From Diploscapter coronatus (taxonomy: Eukaryota > Nematoda > Chromadorea > Rhabditida > Rhabditidae), in contig OZ038422.1 in assembly GCA_964036155.1 (NCBI GenBank), forward strand, positions 78,701,201-78,765,200: 64,000 bases of DNA. Direction: 5' to 3'. Of this stretch, positions 60,025 through 64,000 are shown piece after piece. The notes under the pieces were generated by a model, which had not been told where the DNA came from, searched no databases, and saw nothing but the letters and a program-made list of their open reading frames with translations. Within the stretch, counting starts at the first letter, position 1. Every line of letters begins with the position of its first letter. Position numbers and translations under genes: made by a program.

Positions 60025-61896
60025 ATGAATTCTTTCATGAAGTCCACAATCATCTTCATTCTACTTAGAAGTGTCTATTCTTGTCTTACAACTCCGGATA
60101 TGGACTTACCAGAAATCACGTCTACAACTGAGGAAGTATTGACAAGCACTCAATGTTCAACAACCAGGACTTCAGTGCTAAGTACAAATAGTTAATTGTA
60201 AATTCTAAATATTTGTATCATTTGCGTGAAACTATACAATATTTTTGACCCAATCTCATGTGGCTATATTAATTTCTAGAATTATTAATGAATTCGAAAT
60301 TCAGCTTCAACAACCCCAACAATTCCAACCACAACAAGCTCAAGCACTGAAACTTCGAGCTCGACCTCAACTACCACGACGTCAACAACAACTTCCTGCA
60401 CTCGTTAGTCAAATGGACAACTACTATTCGTTAAATGATAAATAACTTCTAGCTTGTCCGCCTGGCTGGGTAATGATTCTTGCCACGTGCTTTGTAAGTC
60501 GGCACATTTATCAAGTTGTTAGAATTGTATGATATAGATGAACACTCTGATTGACCCTAACTCGATATTCACACACCAAGATTCACTCGATGACTGCGCT
60601 ATGAGAGGTCAGATAAGATGCTTGAATTGGAAAAATGAACGCTTCGATCCGGTTATATTATATATTCAAAACCGAGCATTTCAGGAGCTCATCTCCCATA
60701 TTTCAAGAGTGATGCACAATGGATGGCGTTTCGAGATGGTACATTTTAATTCTGAGAATTCGCAAGACTTAGTTTAACAATATTTTCACTTATGTTCTTA
60801 AGAATTCATGAGCATTCTAATGGGCCCGCCATCTTATGACCAATTTTTTCTCGGAATGATGCGTGTTGATCCAATGGTAAAATTAAAGTTGAGTTTTTGA
60901 TAATAGACAAACGTGCATTCAGAGCGCTGATTGGGTATATGGTGATGGAACATTACTAGGACCATGGAATCACTGGTTTACTCTGATAGGAGGTAATTTT
61001 GATAATGATATCGTGGTATTCTTGATATCGTTTATCATTTGGAGACAGATTTGTTCCCATCACCCGCCAAGCAATCATCATTAAATCTTCTATTTTCACC
61101 TTCTTGACAAATAATAGATGAAAACAGGCTACGATAGTTTGCGTATATAGTGCCTGAGGACATCCCTGCTTGCATCTATGATAAATTTAATTATCGCTAA
61201 CGCGCGAAAATTGATAATCGGAGATAAGAGATCGCCATAGAAAAAGGGGCAAATTTTCTCCATTTCGTATGCTATTTTTACGTGAAAATGTATACCATTT
61301 TATGTGAGTTAAGATTTGAGTGATCAGTTTTTGCCCGTTTATAATAATACAATTTTCCTGTCGATTTAATCTAAAGTATCAAATAGTGACTACTGCCTCT
61401 GCATGAAAATGATTTTCAGAACCTGGGATGCCATCAGCAACTGCTGATCTTTGTGTAAGTATAATAGCTCGTGATCATACTTAACAGATAGGTTAATATT
61501 AGTGCTATTTGCGTTATTATCTTTGGAATACGATACCTTAGGTAGCGACATACGTTGGCTCCACCGATTTATACTGGCAGGACTTATCGTGTGGCCCTAC
61601 GTAAATATTCACATTTTCCAGGGATATTAGCGTGTACTCCCAAAAGAGACGGGTTATTGGAGGTGAGAGATAGCCAGAGGGGAAGAGGCAAACTCTCCAT
61701 TTCGAACACTATTCTCATGTAAAAATGAGCGTTAATTTTTGCGAGTTGAGATTTGAAGAATCAGTTTTGTTGGGAGACGCTAATATCATTTATTGAATGA
61801 ACTGATATCGAAAGACATAAATCTTCTTTCTCATTAACATAATTTAGATCCGTATCCCGATACGTCTTCTGTGAAATGGATGCAACGATATGCTAG
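60025..61896 (+). CDS. Secreted C-type lectin with Ser/Thr-rich linker
   Basis: Ten exons in phase: 60025-60190, 60305-60403, 60453-60493, 60538-60607, 60685-60738, 60803-60876, 60923-60992, 61420-61454, 61542-61600 and 61848-61896, about 238 residues. The signal peptide is MNSFMKSTIIFILLRSVYSC. Then come two Thr/Ser-rich stretches, likely O-glycosylated. The C-type lectin domain follows: CPPGWVMILATCF, DDCAMRGAHLPYFKSDAQW, YDQFFLGM, GPWNHWFTL, DLCVATYVGSTDLYWQDLSC and RYVFCE. There is no transmembrane segment. Nematode CLEC proteins of this type are often immune-induced; that is family knowledge, not evidence here. Introns 7 and 9 carry two copies of one repeat. Confidence 0.85.
61170..61340. 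repeat. Intronic repeat in the lectin gene, copy 1
   Basis: Shares GAGATAAGAGAT..CCATTTCG, a TGAAAATG block and GAGTTAAGATTTGAGTGATC with 61645-61790. It has a loose inverted structure. Confidence 0.55.
61645..61790. repeat. Intronic repeat in the lectin gene, copy 2
   Basis: Counterpart of 61170-61340: GTGAGAGATAGCC.., CTCCATTTCGAACACTATTC, GAGTTGAGATTTGAAGAATC. Confidence 0.55.
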
Positions 61897-62651
61897 CGAT
61901 AGCCTAATGAAATGATCTCATATATCTCATGTAATGCTTATATATAAAAAAAAGTTATATAAATATAAATTTTTATCGTATTGCACATGTCTTTCGAGTC
62001 CCAAAATCATTTTTACGCCTGTATTTTCCATGGATTTTTGCTGTTCGTAAAAGATCGTGCACTGCATCGCATAAATTCTTGTCGACTACTTCTACTTGGC
62101 GGAACCTATTGAAATTACAGAATAACTGTTTCTTCCTATACCATTTTTTTTTTCCGTATTTTCATTATCTTCCTATCATCTCGTTGCCGAAGGACGGTGA
62201 ATAGAAGTCTAACTTTTAGTTTTCCTCATTCCGCTATACTACCACTTTCGCTGTTTAGTTACTGTATTAATTTTAAAAAGAGATGTTTTATTTGAGTCAT
62301 TTTCAACTTCTCGAACTAAACTGGACATTCCAAAATTTTCGTGTCTCTGAACTCAATGACATTTCTGTCTCATAAATTATTCATGTATCGCACTATCTCT
62401 CAATGAGAACAACTCCTTTATCGTATCTTTTGCACCTTCACGAGTGATCTTGTTCAAAACCACTGCCTACCATCCATGCTTTATATCGATCTAGCCCAGT
62501 TTCTTTGATCTTAATCATTTAAATTCATCTACCCTCTCTCTCTCTCTCATTTGATCTTTCCAAGAGTATTCACTTTCTCAATTCATAAGATTTTTGATTT
62601 AAATTGCTTCTTTTTCAAAATTCATCTCATAGTCTCGTTCTTATTTCAGTG
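61897..62651. other. Intergenic, upstream of the F-box gene
   Basis: AT-rich with a short (CT)n run near 62536-62550. ATTTCAG at 62644-62650 is a likely trans-splice acceptor directly before the F-box ATG. Confidence 0.45.
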
Positions 62652-64000
62652 ATGATCAATAATCTTTCTACGGAACTGATTCTTGAGATTCTTGTCTACT
62701 TGGACTATGGAAACATTGAGAATCTTTCCTGGACACAGAAGAGATACATGATGATTATGCAGAGACACTTTCCTGAAGCGCTTGAGCAGAAGATATGTAT
62801 TCGCAAAATCTCCATTGTGCCCTCAGAGAACAATTCGAGTGTAAGTTGGATTACAATTTTGTCGTGTATCAATTTCGCTAAGCAAATTTTGATTTGATAT
62901 TATCGTTCTACTATGTTATTGTAGTAGTGAGTAAAAGTATCGGATCACCTATGAAACATCGAGTGCTGGTTTTGACATTGTGATAATTCAATAAGAATGA
63001 ATTCTAGCACACATATTGCGATCATCATGCGCCAAAAAACTAACGAGTTACAGTCGGATTAGATTATCATAAGTATCAAAATTAGTCATTCCAAGTTTCA
63101 TGAACGGCCGCGCACTTTTATCCGTTACTGTAAATTAGGATTAAAAAAATCCTTCAACATGCACTCAATAAGTTTTCTTGCTTATCTAGAGACTTCAAAC
63201 CTACCAAGTCGAAATCCGTCTCCCGATTGATGACCAGTACAAAGATGATGTCGATCCGATCACATCCATCCAAGTGACTGGTTACATCGATAAGCACACT
63301 GACCGAAGAGCGAATCAAGAGAATTACAAATTAACCTTCAATCATTTCAAAAAGTTTTTCGAGTGGCGTAAGTCATCGAATTTGTTCGGCTACTTGGAAA
63401 CCTCAAGCTAGAGCCCGCAATCACCTTTGAATAAATGAGAACGTTTCCAGCTAGTTTCGGGTGAAAAAGTCGTACAGGAGTGTCAATGTTTGATTTCGAA
63501 AAAGAAAAAGCTAATTACCTAGAAAAACCGAGTTAATGACCCTAATTTTGTTACAAAATGAAGGAAAAAATTCTCTCGAATGGTTATCTCACTTTATAGC
63601 AGATACTCTGTGCGTTACGCGTGTTACAAGCACTGTTATTTTAACCCTCAAAACCATGCGAAATAGGGTGAGGAATGGTAGGGGAGAGAATATTTATCCA
63701 CACTTTCGCATGGCTTGTGGGCTTGAGGTTTCCAAGTCGCCACTAACCATTATATTTTTAGCATTCATGAAATTCAGGCAAGTCTAATGTGACTGCGTTG
63801 ATTGACAATGAAAAATGGCTCTATCCAATCAGATATCCCGCAAACACGCCGCTCAGAGAGCAAATAGTACGAAATCATCTTACACTTCTCCCAATCATTC
63901 GCATAATTCAGTCGCTTTCAAATTATTGTAACGGAGCCGAAATGAAGGAAACCAATGGCAATGGTCTCAAATTCATCGAGCTTCGTTCGTTTCTGGCCAG
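62652..64000 (+). CDS. F-box protein, 5' part (continues beyond window)
   Basis: Exons 62652-62840, 63190-63367 and 63778 onwards join in phase. The N-terminus MINNLSTELILEILVYLDYG fits a nematode F-box (LP.E...I...L). Downstream are TYQVEIRLPIDDQ, SIQVTGYIDKH and WLYPIRYPANTPLREQIVRN. F-box proteins recruit substrates to SCF ubiquitin ligases; nematodes have a large, fast-evolving set. The first 30 residues support the call; the rest is not diagnostic. The intron before exon 3 holds a hairpin repeat. Confidence 0.6.
63636..63740. repeat. Diverged GAAATAG hairpin in the F-box gene intron
   Basis: AACCCTCAAAACCATGCGAA on the left and TTCGCATGGCTTGTGGGCTT..GAGG on the right are inverted copies around a ~55 bp loop. 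Confidence 0.6.

Noticed and set aside
62536..62550. Short CT dinucleotide run considered as a regulatory element
   Set aside because: Too short and common in AT-rich intergenic DNA to support a claim.
1..64000. Search for CRISPR arrays, rRNA or bacterial contamination
   Set aside because: No regularly spaced repeats with unique spacers, no rRNA-like sequence, and introns throughout show this is nuclear eukaryotic DNA.

Overview
The window is nuclear DNA from a nematode, most likely a rhabditid. The evidence is: spliced genes with many 42-60 bp introns ending in the TTTTCAG-type acceptor; a phosphoethanolamine N-methyltransferase gene that I recognise as pmt-1; and nematode-style families (tyrosinase with ShKT repeats, C-type lectins, an F-box protein, an RGK GTPase, lamin-tail proteins). 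I assembled the gene models by hand, following reading phase across GT-AG (sometimes GC-AG) boundaries. No transcript data were available.

Layout. 1-2.65 kb: no gene, one hairpin repeat. 2.65-7.4 kb (+): an RGK-type small GTPase with a TATA box. 8.6-11.6 kb (-): two lamin-tail-domain genes in tandem; the distal one is probably broken by a fold-back element and a lost splice acceptor. 11.6-14.8 kb: a rearranged upstream region, containing an inverted copy of the lamin-tail gene's 5' flank and a direct repeat carrying E-box, TATA and ATG. 15.9-20.5 kb (+): pmt-1, with an optional in-frame upstream exon. 21.9-28.9 kb (+): a 24-exon, about 1017-residue AT-hook nuclear protein that I cannot name. 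29.8-30.4 kb (+): the 3' part of a small CUB-like, possibly GPI-anchored protein.

31.2-57.7 kb is the most unusual part. A tyrosinase/ShKT gene of about 6 kb (minus, 31444-37353) has a head-to-head inverted duplicate (plus, 43094-56374). The duplicate is stretched to 13 kb by nested transposons in its first intron and by a Helitron-type element in a later intron, yet every exon still reads open. A C-type-lectin-like receptor with a tyrosine-motif tail lies between the arms. A 1.1 kb direct repeat, which carries an intron-containing tRNA-like sequence, flanks the duplicated arm on both sides. Because the arms are paralogous, several insertions can be compared with their empty sites, giving clean target-site duplications and a relative order of events.

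58.1-64 kb (+): a coiled-coil protein of unknown function, a secreted C-type lectin with a Ser/Thr-rich linker, and the start of an F-box gene that runs off the window. I found no CRISPR array, rRNA or operon-style bacterial features. The genes do not form one pathway. Tyrosinase, lectin and CUB genes suggest cuticle, surface or immune functions; pmt-1 and the AT-hook gene are housekeeping-like.
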